A DNA stretch of 64,000 nucleotides, taken from positions 1,240,001-1,304,000 of the forward strand of contig NZ_BDDE01000010.1 of the NCBI RefSeq assembly GCF_008327685.1. Reading direction: 5' to 3'. The notes under the pieces are model-generated. The model was given only the letters and a program-made list of their open reading frames with translations, did not search any database and was not told the DNA's origin. Shown piece after piece: positions 17,575 through 26,254 of this stretch; positions within the stretch are counted from its first letter, which is position 1; each line of letters starts with the position of its first letter. A program made the translations under genes and the position numbers. The stretch comes from Actinomadura sp. K4S16 (lineage in GTDB: Bacteria; Actinomycetota; Actinomycetes; Streptosporangiales; Streptosporangiaceae).

Positions 17575-17769
17575 GTGGCTTCCGTCTGCGACGTCTGCGG
17601 CAAGGGACCCGGTTTCGGCATGCGCGTCTCCCACTCGCACCGCCGCACCCCGCGCCGCTGGAACCCCAACATCCAGCGCGTGCGCGCCGTCGTGAACGGC
17701 AGCACCAAGCGGATCAACGCCTGCACGTCCTGCATCAAGGCCGGCAAGGTCGTCAAGCCGACGGTCTGA
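17575..17769 (+). CDS. rpmB: 50S ribosomal protein L28 (zinc-binding form)
   Basis: This large-subunit ribosomal protein has 64 residues, starting at GTG 17575 (VASVCDVCGKGPGFG). It has two CxxC pairs, CDVC and CTSC, so it is the zinc-containing paralogue type. SHSHRRTPRRWNPNIQ is the standard L28 core. The ribosome site is weak (TTGGAG). It is divergent from the DAK gene, and the gap of 185 bp should hold both promoters. A strong terminator follows at 17815. Confidence 0.95.
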   Translation: MASVCDVCGKGPGFGMRVSHSHRRTPRRWNPNIQRVRAVVNGSTKRINACTSCIKAGKVVKPTV

Positions 17770-17814
17770 GCCTTCCCGGGGCGGCCCATCGGTTCGTCCC
17801 GCTTCACGGCTTCG

Positions 17815-17850
17815 GTCGGCTCATCGGAATCTTCCGGTGAGCCGACTTTT
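17815..17850. terminator. Terminator between rpmB and thiD
   Basis: A 14-bp stem runs from GTCGGCTCATCGGA (17815-17828) to TCCGGTGAGCCGAC (17833-17846), with one G-T wobble and the loop ATCT. It is followed by TTTT on the plus strand. It lies between two convergent genes. Confidence 0.88.
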
Positions 17851-17892
17851 GCGTTCCCTTCCAGTGCCACCCCGCGTGCTGCCGAAGAGCAC

Positions 17893-18696
<804 letters not shown>

Positions 18697-18734
18697 ACCG
18701 CCCACTTTATGGCGATCTGCCGGGAGCGGCGAGC

Positions 18735-19625
18735 TCAGACCAGCGTGCAGGGGAGCTTGTTGAGGATGCAGCTGGTCGGCTTGGCCGGGGCCCCTTTGGC
18801 GGTGAACACGATCCGCACCGTGCCGCCGGGCGCGATGCCGGTGCGGCCGCGGACGAAGCCGACCGTGCCGGTCCGCACGACGGTGGCGCCGCTGACGGCG
18901 GTGACCGACGCGTTCGGAATCTTGAAGGCGAGCGCCCACCTGCCGACCGGGACCTGGCTCTTGTTGGCGATGGTGGCGGTGGCCTTGAACCCTCCGGGCG
19001 TCCGGGAGGCGACGCGGAACCCGATGACGAGGCCGTCGGGGCGGCCGGCGCCGCGGCTGGCGCGCTCGCCGGGGCCGCGCTGGGAGACCTGGTTGTCGCG
19101 CGGGTCGGTCTGGCTGGTCTTCGGGGTGCCGCCCGCGAAGTTGAGGGAGATCTGCTGGGTGCTCAGCGCATAGGAGACGATCCCGACGGCGATGACCAGC
19201 GCGACGATGGGGAGCAGCGGGAGCGGGAGCACCGAGACGAGCTTCGTCCAGCCCTGCTTGCCGGAGGAGTCGGACGGATCCTCGGGTTCCAGCGGGTCGG
19301 ACGTGTTCCCGAATTCGGGAGGCGGCGTTTCGCGCGGCAGTTCGGGGAACGCCGCCGTGGGAGCGCCCGGGTAGTCGCCGGGGTAGTCCCCGGGAAGCGG
19401 GTCGAACCGGTACGGGTCCGAGGGCGGGTCGTGCTGGCGTTCGGCGACGGGCGGCGGACCCGACCTCACCCGGTCGTGCGGCGACACGTACACCCGGTCG
19501 TCGGTCGGCCCGGAGAAGATGTCGTAAGAGGGGTCGACCGGGGCCCCGTAGTACGGCCCTCGCGACGCTTCGGCGCCCGGTACGGGGTCGTCGTCCGGTT
19601 GCTCAAGCCTGGAGTGTCGTCCCAT
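18735..19625 (-). CDS. Single-pass membrane protein with extracellular beta-sandwich-like domain
   Basis: This gene is unnamed. The 296-residue protein has a long acidic, proline-rich N-terminal region in the cytoplasm (about 1-130) and one transmembrane helix ([19 protein letters not shown], about 131-155). An outer domain of about 110 residues follows. That domain ([18 protein letters not shown]..., ending with two cysteines in CILNKLPC) recalls family 2 carbohydrate-binding modules in its strand pattern, but this is a weak resemblance. It sits between thiD and thiL on the same strand, 38 bp before thiD. Confidence 0.7.
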   Translation of the reverse strand: MGRHSRLEQPDDDPVPGAEASRGPYYGAPVDPSYDIFSGPTDDRVYVSPHDRVRSGPPPVAERQHDPPSDPYRFDPLPGDYPGDYPGAPTAAFPELPRETPPPEFGNTSDPLEPEDPSDSSGKQGWTKLVSVLPLPLLPIVALVIAVGIVSYALSTQQISLNFAGGTPKTSQTDPRDNQVSQRGPGERASRGAGRPDGLVIGFRVASRTPGGFKATATIANKSQVPVGRWALAFKIPNASVTAVSGATVVRTGTVGFVRGRTGIAPGGTVRIVFTAKGAPAKPTSCILNKLPCTLV

Positions 19626-19726
19626 CCCATCCCTCTTCGATCACAGGATGTATACCAAACCCGCACCAAGCATGCCTACCGGATGCGTCAACGCACACGG
19701 CTGTACGCGCTGCGTACGCGGGGCGT

Positions 19727-20647
19727 TCAGCCTGGGAAATGGTCCCACGCGCCGGCGGGCGGTTCGCCTCCGTCCACCCGCACGCCGGCCCCTTCGGCGA
19801 CGGTCCCGATCCGTGTCCAGGATGGGGGCAGGACGGCGCCCGCCGGGTAGGTTCCGGCGAACGCGTGGTCCTCGCCGCCGGTGAGCGCGTAGTTCACCCC
19901 GTTCGGTCCGAGGATCTTCGAGACGGGCACGGACGCGGAGTCGACGTCGATCCGGACGCCGCTCGCCTCGGCGATGTGCCCGAGGTCCTGGACGAGCCCG
20001 TCGCTCACGTCGAGCAGGGCGGTGGCGCCGTGCGTCCGCGCCTCCTCCCCGGCGGTGTAGGGAGGCTCGGGGCGGCGGTGCGCCGCGATCAACTCCTCGG
20101 GCCCGTCCAGGCCGGCGTCCAGGAGCGCGAGGCCGGCGGCGGCGAAGCCGAGCCTGCCCCGGACGGCCACGACGTCGCCCGGTCGCGCACCGGACCGGGT
20201 GAGCGGCGCGGCGCCGCCGAGATCGCCGAGCGCGGTGACCGCGAGGGTGACCTGCGGCGCGGCGACGACGTCGCCTCCCGCGACGGACGCCCCCGCGGCG
20301 CGGCACTCGTCGGCGAGCCCGTCGTAGAGCCGCTCGGCCCAGTCGGCGTCGGTATCGGCCGGGGCCGCGAAACCGACGAGCAGCGCCGTGGGACGCGCGC
20401 CCATCGCGACGACGTCGGCGAGGTTCTGGGCGGCGGCCTTGCGCCCGATGTCGTAAGGGCGGGACCAGTCGCGGCGGAAGTGCCGTCCTTCCACGAGGAG
20501 GTCGGTGGTGGCGACGACGCGGCCGTCCGGCGCGGCGATCACCGCGGCGTCGTCGCCGGGGCCGAGCCGGACCGCCGGCCCCTGCGGCAGCCGCCGGGTC
20601 AACCGGCCGATCAGGCCGAACTCGCCCAGCTCGCCGATCGTCCCCAT
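19727..20647 (-). CDS. thiL: Thiamine-monophosphate kinase
   Basis: ThiL makes thiamine diphosphate from thiamine monophosphate and ATP. The 306-residue chain starts MGTIGELGEFGLIGRLTRR. The metal-binding blocks are GPGDDAAV (about residue 29) and TTDLLVEGRHF (about residue 47). AGGDVV and the later DVSDGLVQDLGHI block fit the PurM-like fold. It is divergent from the Lrp-domain gene. Confidence 0.95.
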   Translation of the reverse strand: MGTIGELGEFGLIGRLTRRLPQGPAVRLGPGDDAAVIAAPDGRVVATTDLLVEGRHFRRDWSRPYDIGRKAAAQNLADVVAMGARPTALLVGFAAPADTDADWAERLYDGLADECRAAGASVAGGDVVAAPQVTLAVTALGDLGGAAPLTRSGARPGDVVAVRGRLGFAAAGLALLDAGLDGPEELIAAHRRPEPPYTAGEEARTHGATALLDVSDGLVQDLGHIAEASGVRIDVDSASVPVSKILGPNGVNYALTGGEDHAFAGTYPAGAVLPPSWTRIGTVAEGAGVRVDGGEPPAGAWDHFPG

Positions 20648-20780
20648 CCGCGCCGTTCCCCCGTTTTCCCGCGTTTCTCCCGGTTCCCACCGGGCACGCC
20701 GTACCCCGACCGCCCGTGGCGGCGCGTAACACGATACGGTGAACCGTCCGACGGTTGATTCTCCGCTTGGGGAGGACGTG

Positions 20781-21014
20781 ATGGTGCAGGCCTACATCCT
20801 CATCCAGACCGAAGTCGGTAAGGCAGCCGAGGTGGCGAGCCACATCTCCGGCATAACGGGTGTCACTCGGGCGGAGGACGTCACCGGACCCTACGACGTG
20901 ATCGTCCGAGCGGAGGCGCGGAATGTGGACGAGCTGGGCAAGCTCGTCGTCGCGCAGATCCAGGCGGTCGAGGGCATCACGCGAACCCTCACCTGCCCGA
21001 TCGTCCACATCTGA
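20781..21014 (+). CDS. Stand-alone Lrp/AsnC effector (RAM) domain protein
   Basis: This is a 77-residue protein, MVQAYILIQTEVGKA, made only of the ligand-binding RAM domain of Lrp/AsnC regulators; the DNA-binding helix-turn-helix is absent. Such proteins are conserved beside thiL in actinobacteria and probably form oligomers that sense an amino acid, perhaps modulating a full-length Lrp. GGGGAGG lies before ATG 20781; GTG 20778 is an alternative start. It is followed by the DUF3515 gene. Confidence 0.9.
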   Translation: MVQAYILIQTEVGKAAEVASHISGITGVTRAEDVTGPYDVIVRAEARNVDELGKLVVAQIQAVEGITRTLTCPIVHI

Positions 21015-21033
21015 GCGCCCCACGGCAGCAGCC

Positions 21034-21483
21034 GTGCGGGTCGCGGTCGTACTCGGCGGGCTGGCGCTGCTCGCGGGGGCGTGCGGGGACGGGGCGGTGC
21101 AGGTTCCGGTGCCGAGCCCGGACGCGGCGACCCAGCGGCTGTGCCAGGGGCTGCGGCTGCCCGAGAAGGTGCACGGGCAGAAGCGCCGCGACACCTCCCC
21201 GGACTCGCCGCTGACCGCCGCCTGGGGCTCCCCCGCGATCGCGCTGCGCTGCGGGGTCCCGCGGCCTCCCACGCTGCGCCCGACGTCCGAGCTGGTGACC
21301 ATCAACGGGATCGACTGGTTCGGGCAGCCCGCCGGCCGCCCGGTGACCTTCACCGCGGTGGGGCGCCAGGCCTACGTCGAGGTGACCGTGCCCCCGAAGT
21401 ACAACCCGGCCGGGGACGTGCTGATCGAGCTGGGCCCCGCGATCAAGGCGACGATCCCCGCGAAGCCCGAGGGCCAGATCTGA
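21034..21483 (+). CDS. DUF3515 lipoprotein
   Basis: This is a 149-residue actinobacterial protein of unknown function. The N-terminus (VRVAVVLGGLALLAGACGDG) is a lipoprotein signal with the lipobox LAGAC. The outer domain contains conserved blocks CGVPRP and ING-IDWF, typical of DUF3515. In related genomes this gene lies next to ddl; here 13 kb of other genes come between. GTG 21034 is the start that places the signal peptide at the N-terminus, although its ribosome site is weak. Confidence 0.85.
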   Translation: MRVAVVLGGLALLAGACGDGAVQVPVPSPDAATQRLCQGLRLPEKVHGQKRRDTSPDSPLTAAWGSPAIALRCGVPRPPTLRPTSELVTINGIDWFGQPAGRPVTFTAVGRQAYVEVTVPPKYNPAGDVLIELGPAIKATIPAKPEGQI

Positions 21484-21505
21484 TCGACCGTCCCCGCTGA
21501 CGGGC

Positions 21506-22285
21506 TCACGGTTCCTCCAGCGGCGCTTCGGGCTGGACCTCGACGAGCCGGAGGTGAGCGCCGCGCGGGGCCGCGACGATCGCGGCGACGGCGGCGGCGA
21601 CGTCGGACGGGCGCAGGAAGTACGGGTGGCGGGCGTGGCCCCACTTCACCCAGTCCTCCAGGACGGCGCCGGTCGTGTCCGGGTCCCAGCTCATGCCCAT
21701 GCCGGTCGCGGTCGGTCCGGGCCGGACGATGGACGCCCGGACGCCCGTCCCCTCAAGCTCCATCTGCATCGTCCGGGCCATGCCCTCCACGCCGTTCTTG
21801 GCCGCGACATAGGCGCCCGTCCAGGAGCGCGGGGCGGGGACGGTGTCGGAGGAGACGAACACGATGTCGCCGCGTCTCCGAGCCACCATCTGCGGGACGA
21901 AATGCGAGACGAGCCGGTGCGCGCCGACGAGGTGGACCTGCACCTGCGCGAGGAACTCGGCGGTGTCGAGTTCGTGGAGGCGTCCAGCGGACAGGTCGCC
22001 CGCGCTGGAGACGACGATCTCGATGGGGCCGAGCGCGTCGGCGGCCGCCGCGGCGAACGCCTTGACCGAGTCGGAGTCGGCGACGTCCAGCGGGTGCGCG
22101 AACGCCTCTCCCCCGCCGGCCCGGACCGTCGCGGCCAGTTCCTCGCACTTGTCGACGCGCCGGGCGCCGAGCGCGACCGGGTGCCCGGCCATCGCCAGCG
22201 CCGTCGCGGTCGCCGCGCCGATCCCCGACGAGGCGCCGGCGACCACGGCCGCGCGCCGTTCGGGATGGGGCTCGAACCTGGGCAT
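21506..22285 (-). CDS. SDR family oxidoreductase
   Basis: This short-chain dehydrogenase/reductase has 259 residues. The cofactor motif GASSGIGA lies at about residue 18. ARRVDK after the second strand may favour NADP. Catalytic Ser is in FVSSDT and the YxxxK motif is YVAAK. The substrate is unknown. Its ATG shares a base with the stop of the P450 gene (TGATG), so the two are translated together and probably act on the same compound. It is the last gene of the tetR-P450-SDR operon. Confidence 0.88.
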   Translation of the reverse strand: MPRFEPHPERRAAVVAGASSGIGAATATALAMAGHPVALGARRVDKCEELAATVRAGGGEAFAHPLDVADSDSVKAFAAAAADALGPIEIVVSSAGDLSAGRLHELDTAEFLAQVQVHLVGAHRLVSHFVPQMVARRRGDIVFVSSDTVPAPRSWTGAYVAAKNGVEGMARTMQMELEGTGVRASIVRPGPTATGMGMSWDPDTTGAVLEDWVKWGHARHPYFLRPSDVAAAVAAIVAAPRGAHLRLVEVQPEAPLEEP

Positions 22286-23490
22286 CAGCGCACCTCCACA
22301 CGTACGGGCAGTGCCGCGAAACCGCGGACGTTCACCGAGTGCACCCGCTCGGCGTTCGCGTGGTCGACCTCGTAGGAGCCGACGCGGCGGACGAACTCGG
22401 TCAGCGCGATGCGCGCCTCCAGCCGCGCCAGGTTCGCGCCGAGGCAGAAGTGCCGGCCGCCGCCGAAGCTGACGAGCTGCGAGGTGTCGCGGTCGAGGTC
22501 GTAGGTCTCGGCGTCGGCGAACACGCGCGGGTCACGGTTGGCCGACCCGATGAGCAGGAGCATGCGGTCGCCCTCGCGGACCCGCCGTCCGTGCAGCTCG
22601 ACGTCCCGCATGGCCTTCCTGGCGAGCATCTGGCTGGAGGTGTCGTAGCGGAGCGTCTCCTCGATCCAGTCGTCCACGCGGGCCGGGTCGCGGAGCGGCT
22701 TGGCGGCCTGGTCCGGGTTGCGCGCCCCCCAGTACAGGGCGTTGGCGAGCAGCTTGGTGGTCGTCTCGTTCCCGGCGACCACCATCAGGAACAGGAACGC
22801 GATGACCTCTTCGTCGGTCAGCCGGTCGCCGTCGATCTCGGCGTCCAGCAGCGCGGAGGTCAGGTCGCCGGTCGGCTTGCGACGCCGTTCGGCGACCATG
22901 TCCTGGTAGTAGCCGACGAGGGTGAGCGCGGCGTCCATCCCGGCGGGCGGGACGTCGTTCAGGCCCTCCTCCCGGTGGACGACCGTGTCCGCGAGCCGGC
23001 GCACCTCGGCCCGGTCGGCCTCGGGGACGCCCATCATCTCCGAGATGACGTCCATGGGCAGCAGGCCCGCGAAGTCGGCGACGAAGTCGAACTCGCCCTT
23101 CTCCAGGGCCGGTTCCATATGGCGCCTGGTCAGGTCGAGGATGCCGTCCTCCAGCTCCTTCACCCGCCGGGGTGTGAAGCCCTTCGACACGAGGGCGCGC
23201 ATGCGGGTGTGGCGCGGCGGGTCGAGCGCGAGGAACGACATCGTCCGGTGCGCGTGCGGGCCCCAGGCGCTCGGCTCCACCGAGACGCCGTGGGAGTTGG
23301 AGAACGTCGCGTGGTCGCGGAAGGCCGCGGACACGTCGGCGTGCCGGGACAGCGCCCAGAAGCCGATCTCGTCGTTGCGGTACAGGGGCGCCTCCTCGCG
23401 GAGGCGCGCGTAGAGGGGGTAGGGGTCCTCGTGGACGGCGTAGTCGAACGGGCTGTAGGAGACCTGCGCGGCAGGGTCCACGGCCGTCAC
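22285..23490 (-). CDS. Cytochrome P450
   Basis: This is a soluble bacterial P450 of 401 residues. The I-helix motif is AGNETT (oxygen activation), the K-helix motif is EETLR, and the heme loop is FGGGRHFCLGANLAR with the cysteine ligand. HTRMRALVSKGFTPRRV is the usual C-helix region. It needs ferredoxin partners, and none is encoded nearby. The start is GTG 23490, one base after the tetR stop. Its operon shares an operator with the aldehyde dehydrogenase operon at 28.7 kb, so it may hydroxylate a lipid or terpenoid later oxidised by those enzymes (inference). Confidence 0.93.
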   Translation of the reverse strand: MTAVDPAAQVSYSPFDYAVHEDPYPLYARLREEAPLYRNDEIGFWALSRHADVSAAFRDHATFSNSHGVSVEPSAWGPHAHRTMSFLALDPPRHTRMRALVSKGFTPRRVKELEDGILDLTRRHMEPALEKGEFDFVADFAGLLPMDVISEMMGVPEADRAEVRRLADTVVHREEGLNDVPPAGMDAALTLVGYYQDMVAERRRKPTGDLTSALLDAEIDGDRLTDEEVIAFLFLMVVAGNETTTKLLANALYWGARNPDQAAKPLRDPARVDDWIEETLRYDTSSQMLARKAMRDVELHGRRVREGDRMLLLIGSANRDPRVFADAETYDLDRDTSQLVSFGGGRHFCLGANLARLEARIALTEFVRRVGSYEVDHANAERVHSVNVRGFAALPVRVEVR

Positions 23491-23491
23491 C

Positions 23492-24058
23492 TCACTCGGG
23501 GATCTCGGGGAGGATGAGCTCCGCCATCTCGGCGAGCCGGTCGGCCATGCGGGCGTAGGACGTGTATCCCATGCCCGCGTACACGAGCGCGCCGGTGTAG
23601 GCCAGCTCCAGCGCGCCGAGGATCTTGGGGTCGTCGTGCTCGCGCAGCGCCGCGCGGAGCCGTTCGCGGATCGCGTAGCCGATCCGCATCCGCAGTTCGC
23701 GGACGTCGGGGTCGGTGCCGAGCAGCGCGGTGGTGCACGCCGCCGCGAGGTCCGGTTCGTCCGACACCAGCAGCGCGATCTCGCGGAGCGTCCCCACGAC
23801 CCGCTCGCGCAGCGTCCCGTCCGCCTCCACCGGGGCCAGGGCGCTGAGCCGCCGCCAGAACACCTCCGTGATCAGGTGGTTCTTGGAGGCGAAGTAGGTG
23901 TAGGCGGTCGCGGGCGCCACGCCCGCGCGGCGGGCCACGTTGCGGACGGTCAGGCCCTCGTAGCCGGTCTCACCGACCTCCACCACGGCGGCGTCGGTCA
24001 GCCGCCGCACCGTGTCGGCCTGCCGCTCGGTGAGGCGGCGCCGGGTGGACTCGGTCAT
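23492..24058 (-). CDS. TetR family regulator of the P450 and ALDH operons
   Basis: This is a ligand-responsive repressor of 188 residues. The N-terminal helix-turn-helix is clear (GYEGLTVRNVARRAGVAPAT, about residues 33-52, followed by AYTYFASKNHL). The C-terminal ligand domain is of the usual size. The start is ATG 24058. It heads the operon with P450 and SDR. The palindrome GGACACGTGTCC lies in its promoter at 24074, and an extended copy overlaps the ALDH start at 28691, so self-regulation and control of the second operon are likely. Confidence 0.9.
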   Translation of the reverse strand: MTESTRRRLTERQADTVRRLTDAAVVEVGETGYEGLTVRNVARRAGVAPATAYTYFASKNHLITEVFWRRLSALAPVEADGTLRERVVGTLREIALLVSDEPDLAAACTTALLGTDPDVRELRMRIGYAIRERLRAALREHDDPKILGALELAYTGALVYAGMGYTSYARMADRLAEMAELILPEIPE

Positions 24059-24070
24059 GGGCTCGGATTT

Positions 24071-24116
24071 TCCGGACACGTGTCCAGACATTAGTTCAGA
24101 AGAGTGCGGCGCGCAA
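24071..24116 (-). promoter_or_regulatory. tetR promoter with overlapping palindromic operator
   Basis: On the minus strand the -35 TTGCGC (24111-24116) and -10 TAATGT (24088-24093) are 17 bp apart. The palindrome GGACACGTGTCC (24074-24085) lies at the expected start point. The same core recurs at 28694-28705. Confidence 0.75.
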
Positions 24117-24150
24117 CGTCCGGGCGTCCCGGACGGCGCGCGGCACCGGG

Positions 24151-24234
24151 TGAGGCGGGTGGGATTCGAACCCACTCAGTCAGCGACACTTGGGTTACAG
24201 CCAAGCCCGACTCTCCGAACGTCGGCGCCGCCCC
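24151..24234 (-). tRNA. tRNA-Tyr (GTA)
   Basis: This is 84 nt that fold as a class II tRNA. The acceptor is GGGGCGG with CCGCCTC (one G-T pair) and discriminator A. The D stem is CCGA/TCGG. The anticodon stem is CTTGG/CCAAG with loop CTGTAAC (anticodon GTA). The long variable arm has a GTC-GCT-GAC stem. The T arm is GTGGG-TTCGAAT-CCCAC. No CCA is encoded. Position 8 is C, not the near-universal T, which makes its activity less certain. It is the last member of a three-tRNA array. Confidence 0.8.
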
Positions 24235-24261
24235 TCGCGCGGGCCGCCCGGCCCGCGCCCG

Positions 24262-24334
24262 TACCTCCGGAGGGATTCGAACCCCCAGCGCACAGCACCT
24301 CATGCTGCCGTCTCTGCCGTTGGACTACGGAGGC
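24262..24334 (-). tRNA. Class-I-shaped tRNA with leucine anticodon GAG
   Basis: This is 73 nt with perfect tRNA geometry. The acceptor is GCCTCCG/CGGAGGT with discriminator A. T8 and A9 are followed by D stem GTC/GAC. The anticodon stem is GCAGC/GCTGT with loop ATGAGGT, so the anticodon is GAG (codons CUC/CUU). The T arm is GGGGG-TTCGAAT-CCCTC. The variable loop is only five bases (GCGCT). Bacterial tRNA-Leu normally has a long variable arm, so this is not a standard leucine tRNA. No CCA is encoded. Confidence 0.75.
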
Positions 24335-24339
24335 ATGCG

Positions 24340-24413
24340 TGCGGCTCCCGGGATTCGAACCCGGAACGTCCACTTCCTGAGAGTGGCCTCTCTGCCTGTT
24401 GGAGTAGAGCCGC
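24340..24413 (-). tRNA. Class-I-shaped tRNA with leucine anticodon CAG
   Basis: This is 74 nt. The acceptor is GCGGCTC/GAGCCGC with discriminator A. The D stem is CTC/GAG with loop CAACAGGCAGA. The anticodon stem is CCACT/AGTGG with loop CTCAGGA, anticodon CAG (codon CUG). The variable loop is ACGTT, five bases. The T arm is CCGGG-TTCGAAT-CCCGG. Like its neighbour five bases away, it has a leucine anticodon but no long variable arm. The two share the D-loop text CCAAC and GGCAGAGA, so they probably arose by duplication. No CCA is encoded. Confidence 0.75.
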
Positions 24414-24462
24414 GCGTGACTCGCAAGGGCGGGCGTCGCTCGCGGCGGCTCGGCCGGGGCCT

Positions 24463-24537
24463 CTAGGAGACGGGATACCGGCCGGGGCGGGCGTGCGACG
24501 CCGAGGGCAGTCGAAGTCGATACTGCTCCAGAGCCAT
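24463..24537 (-). CDS. Candidate 24-residue peptide upstream of the tRNA array
   Basis: This short open frame starts at ATG 24537, seven bases after a perfect AGGAGG (plus 24545-24550), and ends at TAG 24463. The peptide begins MALEQYRLRL and ends GRYPVS. It has no Cys and no membrane segment. For a genome of this GC content it uses unusual codons: TAT twice, CTT once and CGA twice. The first tRNA gene starts 49 bases further on. I know no family for it. Peptide gene, leader peptide and chance are all possible. Confidence 0.4.
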   Translation of the reverse strand: MALEQYRLRLPSASHARPGRYPVS

Positions 24538-24637
24538 GGCCGGTCCTCCTCTCGAACGTCTCGCGTCACCGTCTTCGACGGGCTGACGTCGTCCACGGTG
24601 CCATCGCCCGCGCGACGGCGGCAACGGGTTTTTCGGC

Positions 24638-26161
24638 TCAGCCGTCGTCCGGCAGGGCCGCGCCGAACGCGACCAGCGCCCAGAACGCGACCATGATCCA
24701 GCCGAGCGCGATCCCCGTCACCGCGAGTCCGAGCCCGCGCTCGCCGGAGCGCCGGAGCCGCACCCAGGCCATGTGCCCGGCGATGATCGCGGGGATGGAC
24801 GGCAGCCCGCACGTGATCAGCCCCACCGCGCCCATGGACACCGCGTAGATCGCGAGGCTGTTCATGGGCGGCTTGCCGTGCGGATGGTGCGCGGCCGGGT
24901 ACTGGTGGGGCGCCTGCGTCGGCTGGCCCTGGTACCCGGTCCGCTGCTGGTACCCGGCCTGCCGCTGGTAGCCGGACGGCTGCTGGTAGACGGCCTGCCG
25001 GGCGTCGATCGCGTCGGCGTAGCGGCTCCAGCTCTCCGCCTCGGCGGTCCGTCCCTGCCCGCTGAGCAGGACGGCGAGGTTGCGCATCGCGGCCGGGTCG
25101 CCGGCCTGCGCGGCCTGCCGGTACTGCCCCTCGACGAGCGCCGCCGCCTCCCCCGCGGCGAGCGGCGGGACGACCTCCGACGCCTGCGTCCCGGGCGCCT
25201 GGGACGGCGCGTCGGCGCGGTGCCGGCCCGGCGCCTGCGTGTGCGGCTGTGAGGGCGCCTCCGTACGGTGCCGACCCGCAGCCTGCGTGTGCGGTTGCGA
25301 CGGCGCCTCCGTACGGTGCCGGCCCGGCGCCTGGGTGTGCTGTGAGGACGGCGCGGACTGCCGGACGCCGCTGGAGATCAGGCCGTCCAGCAGCGACTGG
25401 GCGGACGGCCGCAACGCGGGGTCCTTGGCCAGCGCCGCCTGGACGGCCTTGAGGAGCGTGCCGGCGAGCCCGCTCAGATCGGGTTCGCCGCTGATGATCT
25501 GGTGGATGACGGCCGGCAGCGAGTCGCCGCCGAAGCACGGCCCGCCGCGCGCCGCGAAGGCCACGGTCGCGCCCCAGGCGAACACGTCGGACGCCGGGGT
25601 CGCGCCGCGCCCGTCCAGCTGCTCGGGGGCCATGAACGCGGGCGTGCCGACGATGCCGCCGGTCGCGGTGAGGCGCGTCCCGTCCAGGGAGCGGGCGATG
25701 CCGAAGTCGATGACGCGCGGCCCGAACGTGGACAGCAGCACGTTGGCGGGCTTCAGGTCGCGGTGCACCACGCCCGCGTCGTGGATGGCGGTCAGCGCGG
25801 TCGCGATGCCGACCGCGACGGCCTCCAGGTCGGCGCCGCGCAGCGGCCCCTCCTTCGCCACGGCGGCGTCCAGGCTCGGGCCGTTGACGAACTCGGTCAC
25901 CAGGTAGGGCGGGTCCGCGGCGGGGTCGGCGTCCAGGACCGGCGCCGTGCAGAACGGGCGGACGCGCTTCGCCGCCGAGACCTCCGCCTCGAACCGCGCG
26001 CGGTACTGCCGGTCGGCCGCGTACTCCCGCCGGATCACCTTGAGGGCGACCTTGCGTCCGGACGCGTCCAGACCCGCGTACACCGTCCCCATGCCACCCT
26101 CGCCGAGACGGTCGACGACCCGGTAGGGGCCGATGCGCTCCGGCAGGGCGGCGTACGGCAC
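24638..26161 (-). CDS. Ser/Thr protein kinase with repeat linker and C-terminal DUF4190-like membrane domain
   Basis: The kinase domain (about residues 10-265) has GEGGMGTVYAG, Lys41, HRDLKPAN (133-140) and DFG (152-154). A low-complexity linker holds several tandem units of the form GRHRTEAPSQPHTQA. A short Sel1/TPR-like stretch follows (QYRQAAQAGDPAAMRNLA) and then a Tyr/Gln-rich run with repeated GYQ. The last 75 residues form two membrane helices with conserved Gly-Leu-Gly text (GLGLAVTGIALGW), as in DUF4190. The start is GTG 26161 with AAGGAGA upstream. Length is 507 residues. The substrate is unknown. Confidence 0.88.
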   Translation of the reverse strand: MPYAALPERIGPYRVVDRLGEGGMGTVYAGLDASGRKVALKVIRREYAADRQYRARFEAEVSAAKRVRPFCTAPVLDADPAADPPYLVTEFVNGPSLDAAVAKEGPLRGADLEAVAVGIATALTAIHDAGVVHRDLKPANVLLSTFGPRVIDFGIARSLDGTRLTATGGIVGTPAFMAPEQLDGRGATPASDVFAWGATVAFAARGGPCFGGDSLPAVIHQIISGEPDLSGLAGTLLKAVQAALAKDPALRPSAQSLLDGLISSGVRQSAPSSQHTQAPGRHRTEAPSQPHTQAAGRHRTEAPSQPHTQAPGRHRADAPSQAPGTQASEVVPPLAAGEAAALVEGQYRQAAQAGDPAAMRNLAVLLSGQGRTAEAESWSRYADAIDARQAVYQQPSGYQRQAGYQQRTGYQGQPTQAPHQYPAAHHPHGKPPMNSLAIYAVSMGAVGLITCGLPSIPAIIAGHMAWVRLRRSGERGLGLAVTGIALGWIMVAFWALVAFGAALPDDG

Positions 26162-26254
26162 GGGACAATCTCCTTGAGACGGCGAACGGCCGTACAAGCC
26201 TGGCACATCCCCACGGCTCACGCGGCCACACTCCGCGATCATCCAGGCGCGGCC

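Noticed and set aside
24463..24537. P450-modified peptide (RiPP) precursor for the nearby P450
   Set aside because: The peptide lies nearby on the same strand, but the P450 sits in an operon with SDR and a TetR shared with an ALDH operon, which points to small-molecule catabolism; no known core motif is seen in the peptide.
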